From positions 186,001 to 250,000 of the forward strand of contig RBKR01000003.1 of assembly GCA_004835665.1 (NCBI GenBank): a stretch of 64,000 bases of DNA. Reading direction: 5' to 3'. Below the pieces are notes generated by a model that was given only the letters and a program-made list of their open reading frames with translations, made no database searches and was not told where the DNA came from. Both the position numbers and the translations under genes were made by a program. Origin of the DNA: Phoma sp. XZ068. Taxonomy: Eukaryota > Ascomycota > Dothideomycetes > Pleosporales > Didymellaceae. This document shows, one piece after another, positions 33,070 through 43,707 of this stretch. How positions within the stretch are numbered: position 1 is the first letter of the stretch; every line of letters begins with the position of its first letter.

Positions 33070-35400
33070 CTATGGAGCGGTAGCCATTATGTTAGGGGGA
33101 AGATCACCATTATCGACGTCAACTCCTGCCATTAAATTCTCGTCATCGTCGGCGCCTTCTTCTTCCTTACCGCCTCTATCGCTGCTCTCGGTCCCAGAAT
33201 CATCTCGCTCGTTTTCTGGAAAGAGCCATGGGGTTTTTAGAAGATCGTCTGAGGTCAGGGGTTTCTGGGTCTGCGGGTGGAGCTTTTGAACCTTACATGC
33301 CTCGAAATAGGTCTGTCTCTGTACGTAGGACACCTCCATGGTTGAGAATGTTTTCTTCCCATATCTTTGTCCTGCGAGTTGCGCAAATTCTGTTCTGTCA
33401 AGAAAATCTGGGTCGGGCACGCCCTTGTACTGTACGCTGATATAAGCATCTTGAAGTCGTTCTTTTGCTCCGCGGCGCACGTAGCCCTCCGCTCGAGGCA
33501 TCACTACGACTGGGCCGATTTTTACAATTGGATGATCCCCTCTTATGTCTTTCCTTCGTTGCTTAATGTTGAATTCGGAAACTTTCTGATCAGCCAACCT
33601 CTCTGCACCGCCTGGCCCCAAGTCGCTGCCTCTGAAAACTTTGAGGTACTCCATCCCCGGCACATCGAGGCCAGCATTGACAAAGTAACGATTGTACCTT
33701 GCATTATCTGACATAGCGGGTCTTGTTGCTACGAGAGGCCCATGCTCCGTCATGCCATCTTCATACTGGAATACCTTGGCCATACCTGCTCCAAAGTTCA
33801 GTGAGGTGATATCAAGATTCCGGAGCATCTCCTCTGACAGGTTGGTTCCAGCAACGTGATTTGTCGCAGTTCCGGTAACCACCTTTGCTGCAGGTGCCGT
33901 TGCTCCAGATTCATTGGGTGGTTTTACTGAAGTTTCAGCAGATGAACTTGCTGCAGGACCGCTGGGAGGCTGTCTTAGTTCTATAGCGCGCACCACACTG
34001 ACCGCTGCCTCTTGTTTTCGGAGCTGCTCCGTGAGCCTTTCAAGATTAACATTCACTTCGTCGTAATGCCCGTCCTTATGTTGGTCGAATATCTCTTTGA
34101 GTATGGACATAGGTAAGCAGTGAACGGTTTCTGTCTCTCGTTTTAGAGTTACAATGGACTTATCAATCGTTTCCAGTTTCTCAATTAGGCTACTTGCCTT
34201 GAGAATGGTCTGATCTGTAGTCGTGCTGCCGTCACTTACGCTTAAGACAAAATCATACAAAGGTCTGGTAGCCGTGTCCCATAGATCAATCTCGTCAAGA
34301 GTCGGTCGTTCTAATTCTGCCTTCATTGTGAAGTAAAGATCCTGATTCTCTTGAGAGGACATAAAGTCATTGAACATTTTTGTTGCGCGGTCACCCAATA
34401 CTTGGGTGGGTGGAATGCCCTTGCGTTGTAGATTATCAAGGAAGATCAAACTTGTTTGGAAAAGCTTCTTAGTCTTCTCCTTTCGGGCTTCCAGCCTTCT
34501 CTTGGCTGTATCCTTCTTGGCTGTCAATTCAACAGACTGCGCGGGACTACATGACGCGAGCTGTCGATCGTAGTCTTCAATCTTCTTTCTCCACGCTGCT
34601 TCAGAAGGCGAGTTGTTGAGTCTATCAACTGCTTTCTCTATGGAGTAAATCTGCGCGCAGAGCTCTTCAATAGGGAACTTCCACATCCTAAGTAGTTCTT
34701 CCTTTGAAGGCTGTCCGGTTTCTTGAATGCAGCGGTTGTGGAGCTGTTTTCTGCGCAGCACCTTTTCGCTCTCGGACTTTCCTGAAAGCTCCTCTTCGAG
34801 GCTCTTTAGCCTTGCTTGGTAGAGCGCATGGGCTTTGGTGTTGAATTCTACATCGACGTTCAAGGTTTTATCGCAGTAGTTCTCAATGGTTTTGTTTACT
34901 TGGTTTACAACGTTCTGTTTGGGGCTGGACAACTTGGCCTTACCGCCTGGAGCCCATTGGAATCTAAGTATGTGGTACAATCCTCGCCATTCCTTTTCGA
35001 CTCGTTCAGGCCGTTTCTCAGGAGCTGTTTTGTTTGATCGCTCACGCATGTAATTCAAGAAGCCTTCGTTGGCGGTAATGGCCACTTGTCTCTTATCTTC
35101 AGCATCTCTTTGTGCCCGTTGCGCTTCGTCAAGGTTCTCTTCATTGTCCGAGCTAGCTTGAGAAGAAATGTCACTTTCTTTGTCTGTTTCTTCCAAGGCA
35201 TCACTATCCACTTCTTCAAGACCCTCTCCCTGCTTCTGCGTTTGCTTGGGCTTTGGCAGTGACTCTACAACTGTAGTCTCGCTCTCGTTTCCTTCTGCGT
35301 CCTTCTTCTCTGTGATTCTGTACTTTCCCTTCTTCTTCCCGGCTTTGTTACTGCTCAAGGGTGCCGAGGATGGACCGGAGAGAACAAGACTTGTTGACAT
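33070..35400 (-). CDS. large hypothetical coiled-coil protein, 776 aa
   Basis: A single intronless frame of 776 residues. The N-terminus is acidic and low complexity (VDSDALEETDKESDISSQASSDNEEN). Residues about 100-470 are rich in predicted coiled coil (KSLEEELSGKSESEKVLRRKQ, SIEKAVDRLNN, RRLEARKEKTKKLF). A Ser/Ala-rich linker follows, then a folded-looking C-terminal block (GPLVATRPAMSDNARYNRYFVNAG, HPIVKIGPVVVMPRAEGYVRRGA). It ends in an acidic tail. No family recognised. A long intact intronless gene among short intron-rich ones suggests a mobile-element-associated origin, but I cannot name one. Confidence 0.65.
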   Translation of the reverse strand: MSTSLVLSGPSSAPLSSNKAGKKKGKYRITEKKDAEGNESETTVVESLPKPKQTQKQGEGLEEVDSDALEETDKESDISSQASSDNEENLDEAQRAQRDAEDKRQVAITANEGFLNYMRERSNKTAPEKRPERVEKEWRGLYHILRFQWAPGGKAKLSSPKQNVVNQVNKTIENYCDKTLNVDVEFNTKAHALYQARLKSLEEELSGKSESEKVLRRKQLHNRCIQETGQPSKEELLRMWKFPIEELCAQIYSIEKAVDRLNNSPSEAAWRKKIEDYDRQLASCSPAQSVELTAKKDTAKRRLEARKEKTKKLFQTSLIFLDNLQRKGIPPTQVLGDRATKMFNDFMSSQENQDLYFTMKAELERPTLDEIDLWDTATRPLYDFVLSVSDGSTTTDQTILKASSLIEKLETIDKSIVTLKRETETVHCLPMSILKEIFDQHKDGHYDEVNVNLERLTEQLRKQEAAVSVVRAIELRQPPSGPAASSSAETSVKPPNESGATAPAAKVVTGTATNHVAGTNLSEEMLRNLDITSLNFGAGMAKVFQYEDGMTEHGPLVATRPAMSDNARYNRYFVNAGLDVPGMEYLKVFRGSDLGPGGAERLADQKVSEFNIKQRRKDIRGDHPIVKIGPVVVMPRAEGYVRRGAKERLQDAYISVQYKGVPDPDFLDRTEFAQLAGQRYGKKTFSTMEVSYVQRQTYFEACKVQKLHPQTQKPLTSDDLLKTPWLFPENERDDSGTESSDRGGKEEEGADDDENLMAGVDVDNGDLPPNIMATAP

Positions 35401-35696
35401 TGTTAAAGATAAATTCTTTAGTGGATGATGCGAAAAAGGCTAATTCTCAAGACCAGCTTAAGAATCTATATTTGCGTTTGTTATGCCTGAGTAAACCCTG
35501 GCAGCGAGTAATTTATATAGAGCAGTGGAGGGCAGAAAACGTAGTCTTGTTAGTCGGGAACTGAGTTACAGAAAGCAGGTCTGCGAATGCATTCACAGAG
35601 ATAGGGACAGGTGACACCGACAACTGATTTCAGGAAGACCACCCTAACTTAATAAAGATCGCTTGGACTGGTACGGCAGCCAAATCAACAAATATC
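35401..35696. other. divergent intergenic region
   Basis: Shared upstream region of the 776-aa gene (-) and the cupredoxin gene (+). Confidence 0.4.
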
Positions 35697-36464
35697 ATGG
35701 CTCGTGTACTCTTATTGATTGTTTTGGGCCTAGGGACCGTGGCGCTGGCCTCCATACCTAGCTCGGATGCTGCGATCTTCAGTCTATGGAGCAACCCTCA
35801 ACCATCACATCTACCCTGGGCTTGGAACCAGACCACTCAGACTGCCGAAACAGTTACGCCAACAAATTCAATGTACACTGATGTGCAAACGCCCACCTCC
35901 ACAGTCAATGTTGGCGATCAAGGGGAGCTCTTGTTCTCCCCTTCTTCGCTGAACGCGTCGGTGGGCAGCATTATCGCGTTTAACTTCCTTGCTATGAATC
36001 ACACATTGACTCAAAGCAACCTTTCAAGCCCTTGTCAGCACAATGGAGGTTTTGACTCTGGATTTAGGCAGTTCAACCCAGCTAATGTGAGCGGGAAGTA
36101 TATCATTGAGTATGAGGTTCGAAAGCAGGATCCGCAGTGGTTCTTTTGTGCCCAGAACGTCACAACATCCCACTGTCACGCCGGCATGGTCTTTAGTCTA
36201 AATCCTGGTGGGGCACATCCTGAGTTTTTGCAGAATGCTCGTTCAACAGCCGCAAAAAGTCAACCCACACTGGTCTGCCAGCAGCCTCCGTCTGACCAGC
36301 CGACTAGCAACAGAACCGTGGCCGCACCAAACACGGGAACCATCTCGGCCAGTATCGGGCCAAACTCAACTGCTGTATCTCCCCCTATTGCGAACTCTGG
36401 AAACGGGAAGCCCGTAGTAGTAGGCCTTGGCTTAGTTGCCGGCCTTTATGTTCTATTTTTGTAG
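35697..36464 (+). CDS. secreted serine-rich GPI-type cupredoxin
   Basis: 255 residues with an N-terminal signal peptide (MARVLLLIVLGLGTVALAS) and a C-terminal hydrophobic tail (VVVGLGLVAGLYVLFL) typical of a GPI anchor. The cupredoxin domain shows VGSIIAFNFLAMNHTLTQS, the conserved PCQHNGGFDSGF and the copper-site segment WFFCAQN...SHCHAGMVFSLNP (Cys, His and Met ligands). A Ser/Thr/Asn-rich stalk with many N-glycosylation sites follows. Such proteins sit on the fungal cell wall or plasma membrane and bind copper; the electron partner is unknown. All ligand residues are present. It is the neighbour of the arsenic module. Confidence 0.85.
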   Translation: MARVLLLIVLGLGTVALASIPSSDAAIFSLWSNPQPSHLPWAWNQTTQTAETVTPTNSMYTDVQTPTSTVNVGDQGELLFSPSSLNASVGSIIAFNFLAMNHTLTQSNLSSPCQHNGGFDSGFRQFNPANVSGKYIIEYEVRKQDPQWFFCAQNVTTSHCHAGMVFSLNPGGAHPEFLQNARSTAAKSQPTLVCQQPPSDQPTSNRTVAAPNTGTISASIGPNSTAVSPPIANSGNGKPVVVGLGLVAGLYVLFL

Positions 36465-36694
36465 ATTATCACCGCCTTTATGTAGAGTTCATAGTAATAA
36501 TCACATACTACTCTTTACTAGCCTTCTTTTCAATCTTATTTAGAGAGTTGTAAGACCGAAAATCTCGCTGATAGTGCGACTTTTTATAAGCTGTGGCAAT
36601 ACGGTCTACAGGGCTAGCAACAACAAGATACAGTAAACGTAATTAGTCTCGAACCTCATCGTTGCGGGGATGGAGTTTCACAAACTTGCATGTG

Positions 36695-37262
36695 ACTTAA
36701 CGTCCCTCACTGCGTAGCGAGACAAACTGTGTGGCGAGGCAAATGAGGAGTACTTTGACTTTCAGCAACCGGAAAGCTCATGCGCACAACGAATATTGCT
36801 ATAGTTCTACGAAAATAATCTGCTGGAGCTAATTCTAAATGTCTATGATCCTCTTTGCCCCAAAATTACGTTCGCATCGTCGCCTCCGCGCCTGATTTGT
36901 ACAGCGCCTTGTGTCGTGTCATAACATGCCTCCCTCCCCATAGCGCCAACCTCAAGCCTTTTCCGCTCCGAGTTTTTGTAGAATGGCCTGATCCTACTCT
37001 CACGACCTCCCTCTGATACCAGAAAGTCATCATCAGCCCTATGCGAGTTGCGAGGCGCGATTTCATGCAGGGCCGCCCTGTCGATTGGTACTTCCAGCGG
37101 AAGCGAATCACCAATCCTGGCTAATGTGAGATGACCCCTCACGTCCCATCTTCTACATCCGCGGGTATTTTATTGTAAGGTATGTGGCTGTGCGAATTGC
37201 ATAAGCGCTCAGAATATTGATTAAACCTGGTTCGGGATTGGGAGCAGTGCCAAGACCCGCAC
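36695..37262 (-). repeat. left arm of ~0.57-kb inverted repeat
   Basis: The reverse complement aligns almost end to end with 41098-41685; long identical words include AGCCACATA-CTTACAATAAAATACCCGCGG (two blocks) and TTAGCCAGGATTGGTGATTCGCTT (split blocks). Minus-strand translation gives TATYLTIKYPRM and ARIGDSLPLEVPID, also found in the right arm, so the arms are decayed copies of an unidentified coding repeat. Confidence 0.8.
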
Positions 37263-38216
37263 GGCCATGGCGCTTGTCAGTCCAGCCATCGCGTTTCCAG
37301 CGTCGAAACCAGCTTCGACACAGCCATCCTGCACACTTCGAGATGCGGTCCAACGCGTAGCGATACCTACTTTGGTAACGTGGAAACATACCATCACGGC
37401 GTCCTCGAGCGCCGAAATCCGCCGATATCCCCTCCGCTGACCGAAGGAAAGACCTGTTCAAGCCCACCACGTCCTCTTGCTTCTCGAGCCCACCACCGCC
37501 GATTCCTAGACCAAGCAGCAGCCGAGATCTAGTCTCGGCTCGTTGAAGGGGAACACAATGAGATAGGAGGGTTGTAAGATAAAATAGAGTGCAGGCGGCC
37601 CTGGAAATCGAAGCCTGCGCTTCGGCAAGTGGGTTGAGCGTCACTTGGCGCAACGTCGTTGCAAGCATATACGAAGGTGGAAAGGCTCGATATTTTGGTG
37701 ATACAGCTGTCCTATGGTCAAATAACGAACGGCTCCTTATATGAGCACTGTAATCTTTAGGGTTGTGGAGATACTCCAGTTTGACCTCTGAGGATCATGA
37801 AGAGTTTTGCATCGTTCATGTTCGTGAGGAATGGATACTAGCAGAGCTGTAACGGTGGCTATGCTTGGCGCGGCACTACACTAGACTATCCAGGGCTGCA
37901 TGCCGTCTTTTGTCATTGGAAATATTTCTTCGCAATGCCAACCATTCCGGACGATCATGGCAACCCTGTGGCTAGTGCGGCCGTCCACCCTACTAGTAGT
38001 GGCAAAATTGAAGTATTTTGCACTTTCGACATATACTTCAAATACCACTAATGATTCCGTTGCAGACCGTTGACAAGCCTTAATAAGGTTTGATCTTTAT
38101 AAAGCTCCGTAACAGAGTCACGTGCTGATAATTAGAACAATAGAACAATTATAGCATTTAACTACCCCCGTTTGTACAAAAACAGTGTATTTTAGTTCTC
38201 AGAAATGATGACTAAC
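37263..38216. other. stretch without a supported gene
   Basis: A 171-codon minus-strand frame (37153-37668) runs out of the left repeat arm and may be further decayed coding sequence of the same repeat. It has no recognised motif. Confidence 0.35.
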
Positions 38217-39434
38217 TTACATCTTAACTGCGAAGATTTTGAAGGACCCTAATGGATGTGAGCGAGATAGTGCCTATGAGCAGAGAAACATACCAGCCCA
38301 CTCGTTGATATCAATATCAGCAAAGCTCCAAGAAGCGGCCACACCACTATGCGTTTTCGAACGGAGCTCTGAGCAGCAACTAACCTCTACAACCTCTGGA
38401 GTTGAAATACTGCCTGCATGTTCAGAATTACTCGCTTTGCTCGAGGTCTTCGAGCAGCAGTTTGCGACGTTCTCCGAGCAACATGGTGTTTCTCGCACCG
38501 TTCCAGAAGCAGCTCCTGTAGCTAATGAACCACAGCAGCCTGCGACATCTTCATTCTCTTGTTTTCCTTCATATGTCATGTCAATGTAGACATTGAGATC
38601 ACTCTCTGTATCCACAATGACGATATCTTGCCTGATTAGCGGCAGATGATGGCTTGCGAGCTCGAGTGCTTACCACGGAATCCGTTCTCGGTGAGAAGAC
38701 GCTCATAGTCTTCCTTTGGACCGCACCCAGCCACGCAACCTACGTAAGCCGCGACACTCTCTCGAAGCTCTGTGGGAAACGGCTTCCTCGCAAGGATGTC
38801 CGAAATAGCAACTCGTCCGCCGGGCTTGAGTAGGCGGGCCATCTCCGTGAACACAGCCGGTTTCTCGGCCTCGGGCACAAGGTTGATGACGCAGTTGGAT
38901 ATAATGCAGTCTGCAATGCCGTCTTCAATCGGAATGGATGTGATTTGGCCCTCGACGAAGGACACATTCTCTGCCCCTCCCGACTTCGCATGGTTGTCAT
39001 GAGCCCGGGCAAGCATATCCTAAACAAAAGGGGTTGGTCTGACAAAATCCAGCGACCATCAACGTTGCCCTTGGACTCACCTTGTTCATGTCAACGCCGA
39101 TAGCGCGACCTTTCGGACCGACTTTCTTCGCAACGAGAAAGACGTCGAATCCGGCGCCGCTGCCGAGGTCAATAACAGTCTCGCCCTGCAATCATAATAA
39201 CTTAGTCTACGTCTGTATAAGTTGAGAATCGATGAAGCTTGCCTCTCGAAGACTAGCTATTGCGAGAGGGTTGCCACAGCTGAGGCCGAGATTAGCGTCG
39301 CGAGGGATGCTGTTAAGCTCCTCTTCGGTGTAGCCGAATGCTTGGGCTATGGCGCCAGAATATGAAGGCTTCTCGGCTCGAGCAAGGGAGCCATAGTGGT
39401 CTTGAACTTGCTTGTAGACGTTATTAGAGTCCAT
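38217..39434 (-). CDS. arsenite methyltransferase
   Basis: An S-adenosylmethionine-dependent As(III) methyltransferase of about 335 residues, cytosolic, converting arsenite to methylated arsenicals. Exons: 39434 to about 39243, 39187-39084, about 39020-38673, about 38620-38287 and about 38248-38217. It shows VQDHYGSLARA and SYSGAIAQAFGY; the first functional Cys in GLSCGNP; SAM site VIDLGSGAGFDVFLVA; acidic VDMN; CIISNCVINLVP; YVGCVAGC with two more Cys; and EDIVIVDTESDLNVYIDM. The tail carries several Cys pairs (AGCCGS, TPCCSE, ANCCSK, VSCCSE) and ends EWAGSFKIFAVKM through a small last exon. The first intron has a GC donor (GAGGCAAGC). It lies 460 bp downstream of the bZIP gene in the same orientation, inside the inverted repeat. 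Confidence 0.9.
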
Positions 39435-39893
39435 GTTGCCGAGAGTGTTGAGATGACCGATGGTCGAGTGCTGAAGTATGGTGAGTAGGAGTTTGATGAT
39501 GCCAGAGTACTCAAGTACGCTGTCTGCGATACACCGAAAGTAGACGTGAGGGGCTTCTCTATTTATTTGTGGTCAGGATTGTCTTTGTGACGATGGTATG
39601 TCGGCGTTGAAGGTCGCTGCGATATGTTACCGCTGTTCGTCACTGCTCTTCGTCACTACAATATGTCACTACAGTATGTCACTGCAGGATGTCATCGACG
39701 AGTCTTGGCATCGATGTGAACGCTATCCGCAAGCCGACACATACACCAGCTTAATAAAACAGATTGCATAGTTTGAATGGCACAAAACTGGGATCTAGAT
39801 GATTCTGGAGTGCCTTTTGCGCACCCCAAAGAATGTTTTTGGATGTCACAAACTGGATAAGCTACCGTTAGAACCCAAACGATTGCAGAGTGC
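39435..39893. other. promoter region of the arsenite methyltransferase
   Basis: A non-coding gap between the bZIP stop and the methyltransferase start. It includes short direct repeats of the type TATGTCACTACA near 39660-39685. A bZIP site may lie here, but none can be assigned with confidence. Confidence 0.4.
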
Positions 39894-40835
39894 CTATGAG
39901 ATTTCCGCAAGAACGTTGATTAGGACTTTGTTGTCGACACGACAGCCCTCAGATGATGTAGCGCCACATCTGTATCCCACTCGAAGCTTAAGGTCTAAGT
40001 CTGCGGCGCAGTAGCCTTTCAGGTTGTTCTTGAAAACGAGCGAAAAGGCCGACGAGCAGAGAGTCGTCGTGTCTGATACATCCTCTGCCGGTATAGTATT
40101 GCTGAATGCTTCTGTCCTCAGAGCATCCCCTGTCAATTGAACGAGACTCTCGGCTTGAATATCTGTCTGCAATGACTTCAAGGCAGAGGTTGAAGTGTTG
40201 GGAAAGTCGAAAGGCTCCCATGATAGAACCGCGTCTTCTTGGGTCAAGCTTTCAAAGAATTGTAAAGCATCTTGAATTGGAGCTTCGGCATCTATACTTG
40301 ATAATATAGGTGCATGTTCCGTTTGTTGTTCGCGAGTTACGGTTGGTGTTAAGTCAGGCTTGTCAAATTAGAATCCGAGCAGCTCTACAAAAGCATGAGG
40401 TCCACACACCTGCAAAATGTCCAAAGACAGAGAGGAAGAGGAGCAAGCTTTGGCTTGGCAACAGCTTTTGTTGCCTAGCTGAGCCTGTGAGATGTCTGGA
40501 GCAATTTGGGCGGCCTTGCTGTAAGCCTTGAGAAAGTCATTGCCCAAACCTAGAGACTGTAAGAGTCGTTTGAGGGACTCATTTTCTCTGACGAGTTGCT
40601 GTAATTTTAGGTCAGTGGAAGATTGACTACTAGCGCTTTCGTATTGGCGAATCTTGTCTTCGAGTTCTGCGATGTATTCTTTCTGTCGAGCGCGACAGCG
40701 TCGCTGGTTATTGCGAATGCGCTCAAGATCTGCAGCCTGCCCTAAAGTCAGTCGCCGACCAAGTTTTTGGAACAGCAGAATTGACCGAACCTTTGTCCTT
40801 GTAGCCGAACTAGTACTGGCATTGTTAGTCGCCAT
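39894..40835 (-). CDS. bZIP transcription factor with cysteine cluster
   Basis: From Met 40835 (MATNNASTSSATRTK) through a 40-50 nt intron to AADLERIRNNQRRCRARQKEYIAELEDKI, a bZIP basic region with leucine zipper heptads (LKLQQLVRENESLKRLLQSL). Next comes NKSCCQAKACSSSS, a Cys cluster that could bind As(III) or another metalloid. A second intron (GTGTGT...GACAAG) leads to an acidic activation-type region and the C-terminal block CSSAFSLVFKNNLKGYCAADLDLKLRVGYR...GCRVDNKVLINVLAEIS, typical of fungal bZIP proteins. About 285 residues. By position it is the likely regulator of the adjacent arsenite methyltransferase, acting in the nucleus. Direct metalloid sensing is inference. Confidence 0.82.
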
Positions 40836-41097
40836 CTTCAGTAGCACCAGAGATGGCGTGCTCGATTGGAAGTGCCTTGCAGTGACGTTGCGGAAATTTG
40901 GTCTTTCCTCATCCACAATTAGAGGATGATGCTACGGACTTGCCTGAAGACGGGACTGAAAGGTCTTTTAGGTTGGTGCAAGTGAGAATCAGGTTGGATT
41001 AAGCGTTGCGTCAGGCCATCTGGCTTGCTTGTGACACGCCGACCGGAGCCAAGCTAGCCGATCTTGGCGCCCTCGCCACGGCCAACAAGGGCACAAG

Positions 41098-41685
41098 GCT
41101 GTACGGGTCTTGGCACTGCTCCCAATCCTAAGCCGGATTTAATCATACTCTGAGCGCTTGTGCACTCCGCACAGCCACATATCTTACAATAAAATACCCG
41201 CGGATGATGAGATGGGACGTGCAGGGTCATCTCGCATTAGCCAGGATTGGTGATTCGCTTTCGCCGGAAGTACCAATCGACGTGGCGACCCTGTATGAAG
41301 TTGCGCCCTGCAGTGCGTATAGGGCTGATAATGACTTCCGAGCATCAGAGGGAGGTTCTAAGGCTCGGACAAGGCTATTCTACGAATATTCAGAGTGATA
41401 AAGGCTTGACGTTAGTGGTGTAGGGAGGGAAGTCTGTTACGCCACGAAAGGAGGCGCTTCGCAAATCAGGCGCGGAGGCGACGATGTAAATGTAATTTTT
41501 AGGGAAGAGTATATCATGGACATTAGAATAAGCTACAGCAGATTATTTTCATAGAATTATAGCAATATTCATTATGCGCATAGGTCTTCCAGTTGCTGAA
41601 AGTTGAAGTACCCCTCATTTGTCTCGGCACACAGGGTGTCTCGCTACGCAGGGATGCACGTTAGATGTTTATCTTATTGATTTTC
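41098..41685 (+). repeat. right arm of ~0.57-kb inverted repeat
   Basis: See the left arm at 36695. This arm reads TATYLTIKYPRMMRWD and ARIGDSLSPEVPID in one frame (to a stop near 41398), where the left arm has a one-base shift after PRM. The outer end shares TGTCTCGCTACGCAG with the left arm (near 41640 and 36712). Differences between the arms are mostly transitions. Confidence 0.8.
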
Positions 41686-41715
41686 TAGGTGTATCTCTGC
41701 TTAACTAATTATACT

Positions 41716-42277
41716 CTACAAACAGGACGCGGTTCGCGATAGATTACCTGGTGTAGTAACATTGTTACGGCACCTTACTCCTACACATGCGCCCTCACCA
41801 TCCGCAGTAAGCTGTTCCGAGTCACCAGAGCCTCCAGATATGACAAATAGATCGACAACCGTTCCATCAGTTCCTGAGCACTGCCTACTTCGCCGTTAGT
41901 GAAGATATCGAGGGCGACGCTGAGGTACGCTTACCATTCTAGACCTGCGACTCCATTGGGGACACTGTCAGGTATCTTAAAGATTGCAACCTGATCTCCA
42001 GCACAGTTGCTGGGTTTGACAGTGGAAGAGATTGATAGGAAAGTATCGTTGGAAAAGCTCATAGTGGCCTGACACGTAGAGTTGCGAGAATTAACAAGCC
42101 TATAGCATTGTAAGAACTACTGGCGTATGATAGTGGTGAGATGTACTGGTAGTGGAGCTCTTGCCCGGCTTGTACCTGATTTATTGGACTGAAGAGGACG
42201 GGTAGGGTGTAGTCAAAGGGGAAAATCTGAGCTGTTCCCAGCCCAATGAACATAAAGAAAAGCTTCATTGCATGCAT
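41716..42277 (-). CDS. small secreted cysteine protein
   Basis: Three exons, from Met 42277 to about 42150, about 42102-41935 and about 41886-41716, give roughly 150 residues. It begins with a signal peptide (MKLFFMFIGLGTAQIFP), followed by TLPVLFSPINQVQAGQELHYQ. The next exon has STCQATMSFSNDTF, SNCAGDQVAIFKIPDSVPNG and LEW; the last has QCSGTDGTVVDLFVISGG and three further Cys. The beta-rich pattern with VxAGxxLxY, a central Cys pair and a late Cys resembles the small secreted beta-sandwich proteins common in plant-associated ascomycetes. An effector role is only a possibility. Confidence 0.6.
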
Positions 42278-42495
42278 GGTCAAGGTGGATAGAGGCCGAA
42301 GATTGAGTCGTCAGTCGCCTTTTAATGTCGGTCTAGCTTCCTGTGTTCAGTAGTCGGTCCAGAGTATCCATGCATCGTGCTCAGCCATAATGCACCAACG
42401 ACTACCTGGTTCAGTATACTGTCTCTATCAAACGGTGTCCCGCCACCTTTGATAAATGGCAGAAAATCCCAGAGCCTTCTCGAGGTCGGTCCAAC

Positions 42496-42966
42496 ATGTA
42501 TCCTAGTTATCCCAGCTTCAGACGTTGTAGTGATCTTGCTGTTCAGTTTGCTGTCCCGGAGCGACAAGTTGTAAAACACATCTTAGACTGTACAGAGGAC
42601 GAAGAGAATCTGAGGTCTAGAGCTGCGGGAAATATTCTTTCCGCTCGAGTGAGGCGCCTTGCTAGTCTAATGTCGCGCCATAGAATCCAAGTGGAATCTC
42701 TCAGCCTCAACGAGATAGGTATCACTCTATTTCTACCTCCACCAGCATGCCCTGCGCCAAAGTCAAAGTTCTCCGCTATGTGTAACCGTAAATCCTTTTC
42801 ACCAACTCTAGCCGCAATCAAAGAAGAGGAGAGCACTCAAGTGCTGCGAAAGACCAACAAGTTTCCAAACGAGCGAGAGTGGATAACGATGTATGATTAC
42901 CTTCCAGTCGATAAGCGAAAGGCGCTGTACGTAGTTCCTGGGGCGGAGAAAGCAGGGTTTATCTAA
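42496..42966 (+). CDS. small hypothetical protein
   Basis: An intact 156-codon frame (MYPSYPSFRRCSDLAVQF ... VPGAEKAGFI). The C-terminal segment NEREWITMYDYLPVDKRKALYVV looks protein-like; the rest has no recognised domain. It may be an exon of a longer gene, because the start is not well defined. Confidence 0.35.
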   Translation: MYPSYPSFRRCSDLAVQFAVPERQVVKHILDCTEDEENLRSRAAGNILSARVRRLASLMSRHRIQVESLSLNEIGITLFLPPPACPAPKSKFSAMCNRKSFSPTLAAIKEEESTQVLRKTNKFPNEREWITMYDYLPVDKRKALYVVPGAEKAGFI

Positions 42967-43707
42967 GTGGAGTGCTGCGGAGTGGACGGGAACTTCCAAA
43001 GTTATTTACGTTGTGGCGACTACCTAGGTAGCTTAATAAGATATAAACTATACAAAAGCGCAATTGATCCACAAACATTTCAAGGTTTACATTCGCCGCC
43101 GGGATCGGTTTGTACAGGATGCTGTTTTCTCAAGGTTCACGCTCGGTGTGCCCAACACTCCCTGCTTGCAGCCCGCGGGCGTGAACCAGAGGGGCAAGTC
43201 CACTCGATATACGCGCGCGGGGTTTAATCAACCCATGCGCTCAAGGCGCAACGCGCGTTCTCTTCCTCCCTCGGCCGGAACTTGGCCAATCATGCTCTAC
43301 AGCTGGGCGCCCCACGTGTCGTAATCGGACCGCAGATCAAAATAGCCGCAACATCCCGGAACGCGTCTGCGCTGATCAAGTGGAACATGACTCTGATACG
43401 ACATTCGATAGTGCCGAAGATACGATTGGTAATATCTGTGGGCGTACCAACGCAATATTAGAGCAGAAAGTCACCGGTTGGACAGCTTTCCATGAGGCAA
43501 GACACAATCAAAGCTGAGAGCTAATGCAAGTGATTCGCATAATGGTGATGAAAGTGAAAATCTCTACAAGGGTACTACGTGTTGCTCTTCTATCAGTCTC
43601 CCAAGCCGTGTTCAATGACTGCGCCTGCGTTCTCGCGCTTCATAACATGTGCCATGCTCCCTTCACAGCCAGAAGACAATTCACAGGCTGTAGAAGTCTA
43701 ATCAAAG
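42967..43707. other. intergenic stretch
   Basis: No gene recognised. Confidence 0.4.

Noticed and set aside
37153..37668. 171-codon minus-strand frame
   Set aside because: Starts in the inverted-repeat arm, low-complexity Arg/Gly/Leu-rich, no motif; treated as decayed repeat.
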